Shown here in pieces: positions 1 to 7,979 of a DNA stretch of 36,589 nt. Within the stretch, counting starts at the first letter, position 1. Each line of letters begins with the position of its first letter. This DNA is from Streptomyces sp. sk2.1. Its GTDB lineage: Bacteria; Actinomycetota; Actinomycetes; Streptomycetales; Streptomycetaceae. Made by a program: the position numbers and the translations under genes. The stretch lies in contig NZ_RDBO01000055.1 in assembly GCF_008120935.1 (NCBI RefSeq), positions 95,319 through 131,907 on the forward strand, read 5' to 3'. The notes below the pieces were generated by a model. The model saw only the letters and a program-made list of their open reading frames with translations. It had not been told where the DNA came from and did not search any database.

Positions 1-65
1 CCGGACGGCCCACACCCTCAGCCCGCCGCGCCACACCCCGCCCGGCCCGGCCCGGCGGCCGGTCC

Positions 66-890
66 TCAGCCTTCCGGGATCTCCGCGTACCGCTGCACCC
101 ACGCGTGCATGGCGATGGCGGCCGCAGCCCCCGCGTTGATCGACCGGGTGGACCCGAACTGCGCGATGGAGCACACCATCGCCGCATGCCTGCGGGCCTC
201 CTCGGTCAGCCCGGGGCCCTCCTGCCCGAAGAGCAGCACACAGCGCCGCGGCAGCTCGGTCCGCTCCAGCGGCACCGCCCCCGGCAGGTTGTCGATCCCG
301 ATGATCGGCAACCCCTCGGCCTTCGCCCACGCGGTCAGCGACTCCGTGTCGGGGTGATGCCGCACGTGCTGGTAGCGATCGGTGACCATCGCGCCCCGCC
401 GGTTCCAGCGCCGTCGGCCCACGATGTGGATCTCCTTGGCGAGGAAGGCGTTCGCGGTGCGCACCACCGAACCGATGTTGAAGTCATGGCCCCAGTTCTC
501 GACCGCCACGTGGAAGTCGTGCCGCCGCAGGTCCAGATCGGCGACGATCGCCTCCCGGGTCCAGTACCGGTAGGCGTCGCCCACGTTGCGCCGGTCGCCG
601 TGGGCGAGCAGCTCGGGGTCGTACCGCTCGTCCGAGGGCCAGGGCAGCGGATGCGGCCCGACGCCCACCTCCGTCCCGAATCCGTCGTCGTACTGCACCG
701 GCTCCACGGACGGCCCGTGCTCCTTTGAGAGAACGTTCCCCGCCGGAGCGTCCTCCGACGAGGAAGCGCGCTCCGCCGGGGAAACAGGCCCTGCCAGGGA
801 AACGGGCCCCACCTGAGGAGCCGGCTCCGTCACCGCTGCGGACGCGTCACCGGTACGGCCGGTACTGCCACTCTCACTGCTGCTGCTCAC
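66..890 (-). CDS. TrmH/SpoU-family RNA 2'-O-ribose methyltransferase
   Basis: A 274-residue SPOUT-fold enzyme expected to methylate a ribose 2'-OH in tRNA or rRNA using S-adenosylmethionine. The three SpoU motifs are visible: NWGHDFNIGSVVRTANAF (motif 1, with the conserved Asn and Arg), LLFGQEGPGLTEEA (motif 2) and STRSINAGAAAAIAMHAW (motif 3) near the C-terminus, which form the knotted cofactor site. The first 70 or so residues are low-complexity (Ser, Pro, Glu, Ala) and probably disordered. The GTG start at 888-890 overlaps the stop of the upstream membrane-protein gene (GTGA), so translation is probably coupled; an upstream in-frame extension exists but only shadows the neighbour. Family assignment is firm. 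The RNA target cannot be told from sequence. Confidence 0.9.
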   Translation of the reverse strand: MSSSSESGSTGRTGDASAAVTEPAPQVGPVSLAGPVSPAERASSSEDAPAGNVLSKEHGPSVEPVQYDDGFGTEVGVGPHPLPWPSDERYDPELLAHGDRRNVGDAYRYWTREAIVADLDLRRHDFHVAVENWGHDFNIGSVVRTANAFLAKEIHIVGRRRWNRRGAMVTDRYQHVRHHPDTESLTAWAKAEGLPIIGIDNLPGAVPLERTELPRRCVLLFGQEGPGLTEEARRHAAMVCSIAQFGSTRSINAGAAAAIAMHAWVQRYAEIPEG

Positions 891-2155
891 CCGACGAGCG
901 TATGGCCCCCGTCGCCGCTGTGTTGCGGGGCCTCCTCGTCGTCGGCGGCCCGCCGCTGCTCCGGAAGCCTGTTCCCGCTCGAGAACAGCAGTTTCCGCCC
1001 GAGGGTCACCCGGCCACCGAGCCAGACCAGGAAGACAGTCGGCAGGAAGACCGAGTCGGCGGCGATCATCGCCATCGAGAAGAAGGGCAGCCCGAGCAGC
1101 AGGGCGATGCCCGCGTGCTCGCAGATCATGGCGACGAGCAGGACGTTCTTGACCCGTCGGTTGAACAGGGTGAAGGGGAACGCGACCTGGACGATGACGG
1201 TGCCGTACGTGATCAGCATCACCATCACGCCGTTGGAGGCGAGGATGTCCGACAGCGCGGGCCACGGCGTGAAGTAGTCGAGCTTGAGCGGGTAGTAGAG
1301 CGCCGTGCCGTCCTGCCAGCGCGAGCCCTGGATCTTGTACCAGCCGGCCGTGGCGTAGATGAGGCAGACCTCGGCCATGATCACGACGAGGGTCGCGTTG
1401 TGGGCGAGGTTGGCGATGACATCGAGCAGGATCCGCGTCTGGCTCTGCGGGGCGTAGCGGTTCACGGCCCACCAGGCGCCCTCGCCGATCCACAGGATCC
1501 ACAGGAGCGTGGGCAGCCACCAGGTACCACCGAGCCCGTCCGTCGCGCTGGCCGCGATCAGCACCACGCCGAGCACCACCCAGAGGACCGGGCCGACCAC
1601 GTCCCCACGCGTCGAGCGCCGCGGAACATCGGCTTCCACGCCCGTTCCCCGCGCCGCTTCTTCCGCTTCCGCCGCGCGTGCCGCACGCCGGGCGTCCAGC
1701 GACCAGACCCGCCCGCAGCGCGTGAGCACCAGGTAGATCGCCATCAGGTGGATGACGTTGTCGCCGCCGTCACCCATGAAGATGCTGCGGTTCTGCAGGG
1801 AGAGGACACCGGCCATGAAGAGGACCGACATGGCACGCGTGTGCCAGCCGACCATCAGCAGCGCCGCGGAGAGCAGCGCGATCGCGTAGACGATCTCGAA
1901 CCAGACCGCGCTGTCCGACCACATGAGGGCGGTGAAGGCCTGGTTTCCGGATATGAGCTGCTGCGCCATGTCCCAGCGCCACGGGGCGTCGGGGCCGTAC
2001 ATCTCGTGGCGGTGCGGCAGCTCGCGCAGCAGGAAGAGCAGATAGGTCGCCGAGAAACCGATCCGGATGACGGCGCTCTGGTACGGGCCGAAGGCCGAGG
2101 AGGTGATGCGCTGAACGGCGTGGGCGACCTTGCGGTCGAAGGAAAGCGTGCTCAC
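887..2155 (-). CDS. HTTM-domain integral membrane protein (vitamin K-dependent carboxylase-like)
   Basis: A 422-residue polytopic protein with about eight hydrophobic segments, matching the HTTM (horizontally transferred transmembrane) family related to vitamin K-dependent gamma-carboxylase. Family-like features include an N-terminal helix RIGFSATYLLFLLRELPHR, the loop NRSIFMGDGGDNVIHLMAIYL and the segment YATAGWYKIQGSRWQDGTAL. The actual reaction in bacteria is not established. The GTG start at 2153-2155 overlaps the stop of the DUF5819 gene by 4 nt, and its own stop overlaps the methyltransferase start, so the three form a tightly coupled operon. A longer in-frame extension upstream only overlaps DUF5819 coding sequence and was rejected. 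The C-terminal tail of about 30 residues is charged and probably cytoplasmic. Confidence 0.88.
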   Translation of the reverse strand: MSTLSFDRKVAHAVQRITSSAFGPYQSAVIRIGFSATYLLFLLRELPHRHEMYGPDAPWRWDMAQQLISGNQAFTALMWSDSAVWFEIVYAIALLSAALLMVGWHTRAMSVLFMAGVLSLQNRSIFMGDGGDNVIHLMAIYLVLTRCGRVWSLDARRAARAAEAEEAARGTGVEADVPRRSTRGDVVGPVLWVVLGVVLIAASATDGLGGTWWLPTLLWILWIGEGAWWAVNRYAPQSQTRILLDVIANLAHNATLVVIMAEVCLIYATAGWYKIQGSRWQDGTALYYPLKLDYFTPWPALSDILASNGVMVMLITYGTVIVQVAFPFTLFNRRVKNVLLVAMICEHAGIALLLGLPFFSMAMIAADSVFLPTVFLVWLGGRVTLGRKLLFSSGNRLPEQRRAADDEEAPQHSGDGGHTLVG

Positions 2156-2934
2156 TTGTCCGTCCCCTCGGCGTTCTTGTCCGCCCCCCCGGCGTCCGCG
2201 GGAAGGTCGGCCGCGGTGATGTTCCACCAGGGCAGCACCCGGTAGGACGGCTTCGTGCTGATCTTCTCCTCGCTCCATCCGGGTGCCGCGACGGACCGTG
2301 TCTCGGAGCGGATCTGGATGCGCTCGACGGTGCCGCCGTAGTCGTGTTCGCTCAGGCGCAGCATCGCGATGCGGCGGATGTACTGCTCGGACAGCCGGCC
2401 GCGAAGGCCGTTGGCCCGGTTCTCGTTGTCGTGGGAGTTGAGGTAGAAGTCCCAGCCGCGGCGGAGTTCGTTCTGATGGATGTGGCTGGGGAGGAGATTG
2501 CCGCGGATCGCCTTGCCGTCCTCGCCGGAAAGGCTCATCCAGGCGGTGGTGCGGCGGCCGTCGGCACCCGCTATCTCGGCGCGCACGTGCACGGCGATGT
2601 TCTGCTGGAGCGGGTTCGGGGCGAAGAGCTTCCAGTTCTGCTCGAACTCGGGGTAGACCCAGTCGTCGACCGCTTCGCCGTGCCGCTTGGTCAGCGTGTT
2701 CGAGGGCGCGACGTGCAGGAACACCATGACCAGCTGGGTGCAGGCGACCAGCCCGATCACCGACAGCACGACCGCGGCCACGATCTGGTACGGGAGCGAC
2801 AGGGCGGCCATCCCGCCGCGGGTGCTCGTCCCCGCCTCCCCGTCGGCGGCGGAAGGGGCGTCCTCGTGCCGTACCGTCTCCGGCCCGGCGGCGCCGTCAC
2901 CGCTCTCGGCGCCCCTGTCGTCGTACGAATCCAT
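2152..2934 (-). CDS. DUF5819 family membrane-anchored protein
   Basis: A 260-residue protein with a disordered acidic N-terminus (about 45 residues), one transmembrane helix at about 50-75 (IVAAVVLSVIGLVACTQLVMVFLHV) and a soluble domain that follows. The sequence FEQNWKLFAPNP just after the helix is the hallmark of the DUF5819 family, often found beside HTTM proteins in actinobacteria. No function is known. It is first in a minus-strand operon with the HTTM protein and the TrmH enzyme; stop and start overlap as GTGA, suggesting the first two products are needed together, perhaps as a membrane complex. ATG at 2932-2934. It is divergent from the paa operon and shares a gap of about 115 bp with it. 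Confidence 0.88.
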   Translation of the reverse strand: MDSYDDRGAESGDGAAGPETVRHEDAPSAADGEAGTSTRGGMAALSLPYQIVAAVVLSVIGLVACTQLVMVFLHVAPSNTLTKRHGEAVDDWVYPEFEQNWKLFAPNPLQQNIAVHVRAEIAGADGRRTTAWMSLSGEDGKAIRGNLLPSHIHQNELRRGWDFYLNSHDNENRANGLRGRLSEQYIRRIAMLRLSEHDYGGTVERIQIRSETRSVAAPGWSEEKISTKPSYRVLPWWNITAADLPADAGGADKNAEGTDK

Positions 2935-2977
2935 CCCGCCCCGATCCCCGTCGCTCCCCGGCCAGTTATCAACAGGG

Positions 2978-2983
2978 TTGACA
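2978..2983 (+). promoter_or_regulatory. Candidate -35 element of the paa promoter
   Basis: TTGACA, a perfect match to the main sigma factor -35 hexamer, lies 67 nt before the paaA start. The -10 is not clear; the sequence about 17-19 nt further (TCACCATTGA) is a poor match. The operator-like palindrome at 3020-3037 falls just downstream, where a repressor would block initiation or early elongation. Confidence 0.4.
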
Positions 2984-3019
2984 CCCTACGGGCCGCCGAC
3001 TCACCATTGAAGACATTGA

Positions 3020-3037
3020 ACCGAACGATCGGTCGGT
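3020..3037. promoter_or_regulatory. TetR-type operator-like palindrome before paaA
   Basis: ACCGAACGATCGGTCGGT is an 18-bp inverted repeat in which only one base pair is mismatched between the arms. It ends 12 nt before the paaA start, right against the ribosome binding site (AGGGAG, 3038-3043). Its form is typical of TetR-family operators such as those of PaaR-type regulators of phenylacetate genes. No tetR gene lies in this window, so the regulator would be encoded elsewhere. Assignment to PaaR is inference. Confidence 0.6.
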
Positions 3038-3049
3038 AGGGAGTCCGGG

Positions 3050-4081
3050 ATGGCGGCAGTGACTGCGGACCAGGCGACGCAGGCGGGAGCGGGCGGCCCC
3101 GAGGGGGCGGACGGGGCCCTGGCGGCAGCGTTCGACGCCGCGGTGGCGGCGGACGAGCGCATCGAGCCGCGCGACTGGATGCCCGACGCGTATCGAGCCT
3201 CGCTGGTCAGGCAAATGGCCCAGCACGCCCATTCCGAGATCATCGGGATGCAGCCGGAGGCCAACTGGATCTCGCGGGCGCCCTCGCTGCGCCGCAAGGC
3301 CATCCTGATGGCCAAGGTGCAGGACGAGGCGGGGCACGGCCTCTACCTCTACAGCGCCGCGGAGACCCTCGGCACCGGCCGCGAGGAACTGCTCGACAAA
3401 CTCCACGCGGGCCGCCAGAGGTATTCGTCGATCTTCAATTACCCGACGCTGACCTGGGCGGACGTCGGCGCCATCGGCTGGCTCGTGGACGGCGCGGCGA
3501 TCACCAACCAGGTGCCGCTGTGCCGCTGTTCCTACGGCCCGTACGCCCGCGCGATGGTCCGCATCTGCAAGGAGGAGTCCTTCCACCAGCGCCAGGGGTA
3601 CGAGCTGCTGCTCGCCCTCAGCCGCGGCACCCCGGCACAGCACGAAATGGCGCAGGACGCGGTGAACCGCTGGTGGTGGCCGTCCCTGATGATGTTCGGC
3701 CCGCCGGACGACGCCTCGGCCCACTCCGCGCAGTCGATGGCCTGGAAGATCAAGCGCCACTCCAACGACGAGCTGCGGCAGCGCTTCGTGGACATCTGTG
3801 TCCCCCAGGCCGAGACGCTGGGGCTCACCCTCCCGGACCCCGACCTCCGGTGGAACGAGGAGCGCGGACAGCACGACTTCGGCGCGATCGACTGGACGGA
3901 GTTCCAGGAGGTCCTCAAGGGCAACGGCCCGTGCAACGAGCAGCGCCTCGGCCAGCGCCGCCGGGCGCACGAGGAGGGCGCCTGGGTCCGTGACGCGGCG
4001 GCCGCCTACGCCGAGAAGCACTCGACAGCACACACGACGGCGCGGACCGCGACCGTACGGAACGGGGAGGCGACAGCATGA
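3050..4081 (+). CDS. paaA: 1,2-phenylacetyl-CoA epoxidase catalytic subunit PaaA
   Basis: A 343-residue ferritin-like diiron protein, the catalytic subunit of the multicomponent monooxygenase that epoxidises the ring of phenylacetyl-CoA. Diiron ligands are seen in the helical motifs [20 protein letters not shown] and [17 protein letters not shown] (Glu-x2-His pairs), and the substrate-proximal [16 protein letters not shown] region is present. The first 40 residues are an Ala-rich extension. ATG at 3050 follows AGGGAG with a 6-nt spacing. First gene of paaABCDE; its stop overlaps the paaB start (ATGA), so the subunits are translationally coupled. Likely controlled by the TetR-like operator immediately upstream. 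Length is in the usual range for the family. Confidence 0.97.
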   Translation: MAAVTADQATQAGAGGPEGADGALAAAFDAAVAADERIEPRDWMPDAYRASLVRQMAQHAHSEIIGMQPEANWISRAPSLRRKAILMAKVQDEAGHGLYLYSAAETLGTGREELLDKLHAGRQRYSSIFNYPTLTWADVGAIGWLVDGAAITNQVPLCRCSYGPYARAMVRICKEESFHQRQGYELLLALSRGTPAQHEMAQDAVNRWWWPSLMMFGPPDDASAHSAQSMAWKIKRHSNDELRQRFVDICVPQAETLGLTLPDPDLRWNEERGQHDFGAIDWTEFQEVLKGNGPCNEQRLGQRRRAHEEGAWVRDAAAAYAEKHSTAHTTARTATVRNGEATA

Positions 4082-4368
4082 GCAGCTCGACCGAATGGCC
4101 CCTGTGGGAGGTGTTCGTGCGTTCGCGCCGCGGTCTCTCCCACACCCACGCGGGCAGCCTGCACGCCCCGGACGCGGAGATGGCCCTGCGCAACGCGCGC
4201 GATCTGTACACCCGCCGCTCCGAGGGCGTCTCCATCTGGGTGGTCCCGTCCGCGCAGGTCACGGCCTCCTCCCCGGACGAGAAGGACTCCTTCTTCGAAC
4301 CGGCCGGTGACAAGCCGTACCGGCACCCGACGTTCTACGAGATCCCGGAAGGGGTGAAGCACCTGTGA
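4078..4368 (+). CDS. paaB: 1,2-phenylacetyl-CoA epoxidase subunit PaaB
   Basis: A 96-residue small subunit of the phenylacetyl-CoA epoxidase, thought to bridge PaaA-PaaC units in the complex. Family features are the N-terminal stretch [20 protein letters not shown], the [20 protein letters not shown] helix and the IWVVPSAQV strand. It has no catalytic residues of its own. A good ribosome binding site (GGGGAGG, 4064-4070) lies inside the end of paaA. It overlaps paaA by 4 nt and paaC by 4 nt (GTGA), typical of a stoichiometric complex. Confidence 0.95.
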   Translation: MSSSTEWPLWEVFVRSRRGLSHTHAGSLHAPDAEMALRNARDLYTRRSEGVSIWVVPSAQVTASSPDEKDSFFEPAGDKPYRHPTFYEIPEGVKHL

Positions 4369-5066
4369 CCGCGGCCCTCGCCCTGGGCGACGACGCGCTG
4401 GTGCTCTCGCACCGGCTGGGGGAGTGGGCGGGTCACGCCCCGGTGCTGGAAGAAGAAGTGGCCCTGGCCAACATCGCCCTGGACCTGCTGGGGCAGGCCC
4501 GGGTGCTGCTCTCCCTCGTCGGGGACGAGGACGAGCTGGCCTACCTGCGCGAGGAGCGCGCCTTCCGCAACGTCCAGCTGGTCGAGCAGCCGAACGGCGA
4601 CTTCGCCCACACCATCGCCCGCCAGCTCTACTTCTCCACCTACCAGCGGCTGCTGTACGAGCAGCTGGCGGCGGGCGACGGCCCGTTCGCCGGCCTGGCG
4701 GCGAAGGCCGTCAAGGAGGTCGCGTACCACCAGGACCACTCCGAGCACTGGACGCTGCGGCTCGGCGACGGCACGGACGCGAGCCACGAGCGGATGCAGG
4801 ACGCCGCGGACGCCCTGTGGCGGTTCACCGGCGAGCTGTTCCAGCCCGTCGAGGGCGTGGAGGTCGACTGGCAGTCGCTGCACGGCGGCTGGCTGGAGTC
4901 CGTCACCGCGGTGCTGGAGCGGGCCACGCTGACCCTGCCGACCGGTCCGCAGTCCGGGGCGTGGACGGCGGGCGCGGGACGCCAGGGCATCCACACCGAG
5001 CCCTTCGGCCGGATGCTCGCCGAGATGCAGCACCTGCACCGCAGCCACCCGGGGGCGTCATGGTGA
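4365..5066 (+). CDS. paaC: 1,2-phenylacetyl-CoA epoxidase structural subunit PaaC
   Basis: A 233-residue ferritin-like protein paired with PaaA. PaaC keeps the fold but is a structural partner rather than the catalytic iron site. Recognisable segments are GDDALVLSHRLGEWAGHAPV, ANIALDLLGQARVLL and VAYHQDHSEHWTLRLGDGT. The GTG start at 4365 overlaps the paaB stop. Its 3' end overlaps paaD by 7 nt. The C-terminal MLAEMQHLHRSHPGASW stretch is the usual family ending. Confidence 0.95.
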   Translation: MTAALALGDDALVLSHRLGEWAGHAPVLEEEVALANIALDLLGQARVLLSLVGDEDELAYLREERAFRNVQLVEQPNGDFAHTIARQLYFSTYQRLLYEQLAAGDGPFAGLAAKAVKEVAYHQDHSEHWTLRLGDGTDASHERMQDAADALWRFTGELFQPVEGVEVDWQSLHGGWLESVTAVLERATLTLPTGPQSGAWTAGAGRQGIHTEPFGRMLAEMQHLHRSHPGASW

Positions 5067-5566
5067 CCGAAACGCTCCTGGAGGAGGAGCTGCACCGGCT
5101 CGCGGGCTCCGTGCCCGACCCCGAGCTGCCCGTGCTGACCCTGGAAGAGCTGGGTGTGCTCCGGGGCGTGGACGTCCTCGGCCCCGGCAGGGTCACCGTG
5201 CGCCTCACCCCGACCTACACCGGCTGCCCCGCCATCGAGGCCATGTCCGCCGACATCGAGCGGGTGCTGCACGACCACGGCATACCAGAGGTCTCCGTGG
5301 TCACCGTGCTCTCACCGGCCTGGTCCACGGACGACATCAGTGCGGAGGGGCGGCGCAAGCTGGCCGAGTTCGGCATCGCGCCCCCGCGCCCGCACGATGC
5401 CGCGGCCTCCGCGGGTGGTCCGGTGCCGCTCACCCTCTCGGTGCGCTGCCCGCACTGCGGATCGACCGAGACGGAGCTGCTGAGCCGGTTCTCCTCCACC
5501 GCGTGCAAGGCACTGCGCCGCTGCGTGACGTGCCGCGAACCGTTCGACCACTTCAAGGAGTTGTAG
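5060..5566 (+). CDS. paaD: PaaD, MIP18-type protein of the phenylacetyl-CoA epoxidase cluster
   Basis: A 168-residue protein with an N-terminal MIP18/DUF59 domain (PDPELPVLTLEELGVLRGV, then TPTYTGCPAIEAM with the conserved Cys) and a C-terminal metal-binding motif with two CxxC pairs (CPHCGSTE and CVTCREPFDHF). PaaD is needed for epoxidase activity and is thought to help mature the Fe-S or diiron centres rather than catalyse. I chose the ATG at 5060, which overlaps the paaC end by 7 nt; a GTG one codon later is possible. A long upstream in-frame extension is only the shadow of paaC. The stop abuts the paaE start. Confidence 0.94.
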   Translation: MVTETLLEEELHRLAGSVPDPELPVLTLEELGVLRGVDVLGPGRVTVRLTPTYTGCPAIEAMSADIERVLHDHGIPEVSVVTVLSPAWSTDDISAEGRRKLAEFGIAPPRPHDAAASAGGPVPLTLSVRCPHCGSTETELLSRFSSTACKALRRCVTCREPFDHFKEL

Positions 5567-6625
5567 ATGTTCCATCCGCTCCGGGTCCGCGCGATCGAAC
5601 GGCTCACGGACGATTCGGTGGCCGTCACGCTCGCCGTACCGCCCGAGCTGCGCGAGACCTTCCGCCACCGGCCCGGCCAGCACCTCAACGTGCGCCACAC
5701 GGTCGACGGCGAGGAGATCCGCCGCTCGTACTCGATCTGCTCCCCCGCCACCGAGGAACCGGACGAGCCGGTGCTGCGCGTGGGCATCCGGCTGGTCGAC
5801 GGCGGCGCGTTCTCCACGTACGCGCTGAAGGAACTCGCCGTCGGCGACGTGGTCGAGGCCATGCCCCCGATGGGCCGCTTCGTGCTCACGCCCCGCGCCG
5901 GGCACTTCGCGGCGATCGTCGGGGGCAGCGGGATCACGCCGGTCCTGTCCATCGCGGCCACGCTGCTGGCGCGGCAGCCGGATGCCCGGTTCTGCCTGAT
6001 ACGCAGCGACCGGACAGCCGTCTCCACGATGTTCCTGGACGAGGTCGCCGACCTCAAGGACCGCTACCCGGACCGGTTCCAGCTGATCACGGTGCTCTCC
6101 CGGGAGGAGCAGCAGGCCGGTCTCCCCTCCGGCCGGCTGGACCGGGACCGCCTCGCCGAACTGCTGCCCGCGCTGCTCCCGGTGACCGAGGTGGACGGCT
6201 GGTACCTCTGCGGACCGTTCGGGCTGATCCAGTCCGCGGACCGGGCGCTGCGCGACCTGGGCGTCGACCGGAGCCGCATCCACCAGGAGATCTTCCACGT
6301 GGACGACGGCCCGGGCACTCCCGCCCGCGCCCGGGCCGAATCACCGGCCCACAGCAGACTCACCGCGACCCTGGACGGTCGCTGCGGCACCTGGCCGGTG
6401 GAGAAGGACGAATCGCTGCTGGAGACCGTGCTGCGCAGCCGCGCCGACGCCCCGTACGCCTGCAAGGGCGGGGTGTGCGGGACCTGCCGGGCCTTCCTGG
6501 TCTCGGGCGAGGTCCGGATGGACCGGAACTTCGCGCTGGAGCCGGACGAGACGGAGGCGGGCTACGTGCTGGCGTGCCAGTCGCATCCGATGACGCCGGA
6601 GGTGGAACTCGACTTCGACCGCTGA
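5567..6625 (+). CDS. paaE: 1,2-phenylacetyl-CoA epoxidase reductase PaaE
   Basis: A 352-residue electron-transfer protein that passes electrons from NAD(P)H to the PaaA diiron centre. Domain order: FAD-binding ferredoxin-reductase domain (residues 1-105, RSYSICSPA), NAD(P)H-binding domain (about 110-235, VGGSGITPVLSIAATLLA, WYLCGPFGLIQ) and a C-terminal plant-type 2Fe-2S ferredoxin. The four cluster ligands are Cys299, Cys304, Cys307 (CKGGVCGTC) and Cys337 (ACQSHP). ATG follows AAGGAG (5555-5560) with a 6-nt spacing and begins directly after the paaD stop. It closes the paaABCDE operon. No hydrolase (paaZ), isomerase (paaG) or ligase (paaK) gene follows, so the rest of the pathway is elsewhere. 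Confidence 0.97.
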   Translation: MFHPLRVRAIERLTDDSVAVTLAVPPELRETFRHRPGQHLNVRHTVDGEEIRRSYSICSPATEEPDEPVLRVGIRLVDGGAFSTYALKELAVGDVVEAMPPMGRFVLTPRAGHFAAIVGGSGITPVLSIAATLLARQPDARFCLIRSDRTAVSTMFLDEVADLKDRYPDRFQLITVLSREEQQAGLPSGRLDRDRLAELLPALLPVTEVDGWYLCGPFGLIQSADRALRDLGVDRSRIHQEIFHVDDGPGTPARARAESPAHSRLTATLDGRCGTWPVEKDESLLETVLRSRADAPYACKGGVCGTCRAFLVSGEVRMDRNFALEPDETEAGYVLACQSHPMTPEVELDFDR

Positions 6626-6668
6626 CCGCCTCCTGCCGCGCCCTCCCCCGCGCCCTGTTCCCTTCTCG

Positions 6669-6682
6669 TAGAACCTGTTCTA
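6669..6682. promoter_or_regulatory. KstR-type operator (TAGAACCTGTTCTA)
   Basis: TAGAACCTGTTCTA fits the TNNAACNNGTTNNA consensus known for KstR, the TetR-family repressor of steroid catabolism in actinobacteria, with perfect 6-bp arms around a 2-nt centre. It is 57 nt before the start of the acyl-CoA dehydrogenase-like gene at 6740. No kstR gene is in the window. The match is to a published consensus from memory; binding is not shown. Confidence 0.7.
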
Positions 6683-6685
6683 TCT

Positions 6686-6698
6686 TGACGGACCGTCA
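6686..6698. promoter_or_regulatory. Second operator-like palindrome TGACGGACCGTCA
   Basis: TGACGGACCGTCA is a perfect 13-bp inverted repeat (6-bp arms, 1-nt centre), 3 nt after the KstR-like site. The flanks ATCT and GAT extend the pairing with a one-base bulge. TTGACG at 6685-6690 could also serve as a -35 element. Two different regulators may share this promoter. Confidence 0.5.
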
Positions 6699-6739
6699 GA
6701 TTCGGGTACGGGAGCAGCGGTTCGCGGGAGGCAGGGACA

Positions 6740-7927
6740 GTGGACTTCACCTTCACCGAGGAACAGCAGGCGGCCACGGAGGCGGCGCGGGCGGTCTTCT
6801 CGGGTACCGCACCCGACAGAGTGCCCAGCCCCGCGCTCACACCGGGCGCGGTGGCCGAGGACATCGACCGGCCGCTGTGGGCCGAACTCGCCGCCGGCGA
6901 CCTGCTGGGCCTGACCCTGGAGCCGCGGCACGGCGGGGCCGGACTCGACCCCATCGCGCTCTGCCTGGTGCTGCGCGAATCCGCCAGAGTGCTCGCACGG
7001 GTGCCGTTGCTGGAGACCTGCGCGGTCGCCATGGCGCTCCAGCGGTACGGGGACCCCGGGCTGGTCGCCGAACTGCTGCCCCCGGTCGTCCGGGGCGAAC
7101 TGGTGCTCACCGTCGGAGCCAACGGCCGCTCGGGCCATGATCCGGCCGAACTCGCCGTCACCGCACGCCGGGAGACGACCGCGGAGGGCCCCCTGCCGGA
7201 CGGGGGCTCCGATGATGCCGACGACGCCGATTCGGGGTGGGTGCTCGACGGGACGCAGTCGGCGGTGCCATGGGCGCAGGTGGCCGACTGGATCGCGGTT
7301 CCGGCGCACACGGACGGGGGAGGGGCGGTGGTCGCCCTGATCCGGCCGGACCAGGACGGCGTCGACCTGGCCGAGCAGGTCTCCACCAACGGCGAGCGGT
7401 TCGCCGAGGTCCGGCTGCGATCGGTGCGGGTCGACCGGCGCGCGCTGATCGACGGTGCCGGGGCCTGGGAGTGGCTGCGAGCCCTCCTCACCACCGGAAC
7501 GTGCGCGCTCGCGCTGGGCCTGGGCGAGGCCGTACTCGCCATGACGAGCGAATACACCGGGAAACGCGAGCAGTTCGGCTTCCCGATCGCGACGTTCCAG
7601 GCCGTCGCCGTGCAGGCCGCGGACCGGTACATCGACCTGCGGGCCATGGAAGTGACGCTCTGGCAGGCGGCCTGGCGGATCTCCACCGGGGCCGACGGGG
7701 CCCTGCCCGCCGAGGGCGACATCGCCGTGGCGAAGATCTGGGCGTCGGACGGCATCCGCCGGGTCGTGCAGACGGCACAGCATCTGCACGGCGGTTTCGG
7801 CGCCGACACGGACTACTCGCTGCACCGCTTCCATGCCTGGGCGAAGCAGATCGAGCTGTCCCTCGGCCCCGCAGCGGCCCACGAGGAGGCCCTGGGCGAC
7901 CTCCTGGCCGCGCACCTCCTCGACTGA
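6740..7927 (+). CDS. Acyl-CoA dehydrogenase-family protein lacking the usual catalytic Glu motif (heteromeric FadE/ChsE-like)
   Basis: A 395-residue protein with the acyl-CoA dehydrogenase fold: N-terminal helices (FTEEQQAATEAARAVF), a middle beta domain (about 130-235, with an Asp-rich insert GGSDDADDADSG) and a C-terminal helical domain with EYTGKREQFGFPIATFQAVA and HLHGGFGADTDYSLHRFHAW. Where ordinary family members carry the catalytic base in an EGT motif, this one reads ELSLGPAAAHE, as in the non-catalytic subunits of heterotetrameric steroid acyl-CoA dehydrogenases. A partner gene is not adjacent. GTG at 6740 after GGGAGG (6726-6731). The KstR-like operator upstream suggests a steroid side-chain or ring substrate. 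It lies 114 nt after paaE, in its own transcription unit. Confidence 0.85.
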   Translation: MDFTFTEEQQAATEAARAVFSGTAPDRVPSPALTPGAVAEDIDRPLWAELAAGDLLGLTLEPRHGGAGLDPIALCLVLRESARVLARVPLLETCAVAMALQRYGDPGLVAELLPPVVRGELVLTVGANGRSGHDPAELAVTARRETTAEGPLPDGGSDDADDADSGWVLDGTQSAVPWAQVADWIAVPAHTDGGGAVVALIRPDQDGVDLAEQVSTNGERFAEVRLRSVRVDRRALIDGAGAWEWLRALLTTGTCALALGLGEAVLAMTSEYTGKREQFGFPIATFQAVAVQAADRYIDLRAMEVTLWQAAWRISTGADGALPAEGDIAVAKIWASDGIRRVVQTAQHLHGGFGADTDYSLHRFHAWAKQIELSLGPAAAHEEALGDLLAAHLLD

Positions 7928-7979
7928 CACCCGCCCCACGCCCCGACGACGTGCGCCCCGACCGGCCCCGGAAGGCCGA

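Noticed and set aside
725..2245. 506-residue plus-strand frame over the HTTM gene
   Set aside because: It is an antisense shadow: composition is Arg/Glu/Pro-rich and there is no start signal or motif, whereas the minus strand encodes clear membrane helices.
2966..2974. TTATCAACA near the paaA/DUF5819 promoters as a DnaA box
   Set aside because: It differs from the consensus at the conserved first C of CCACA and stands alone.
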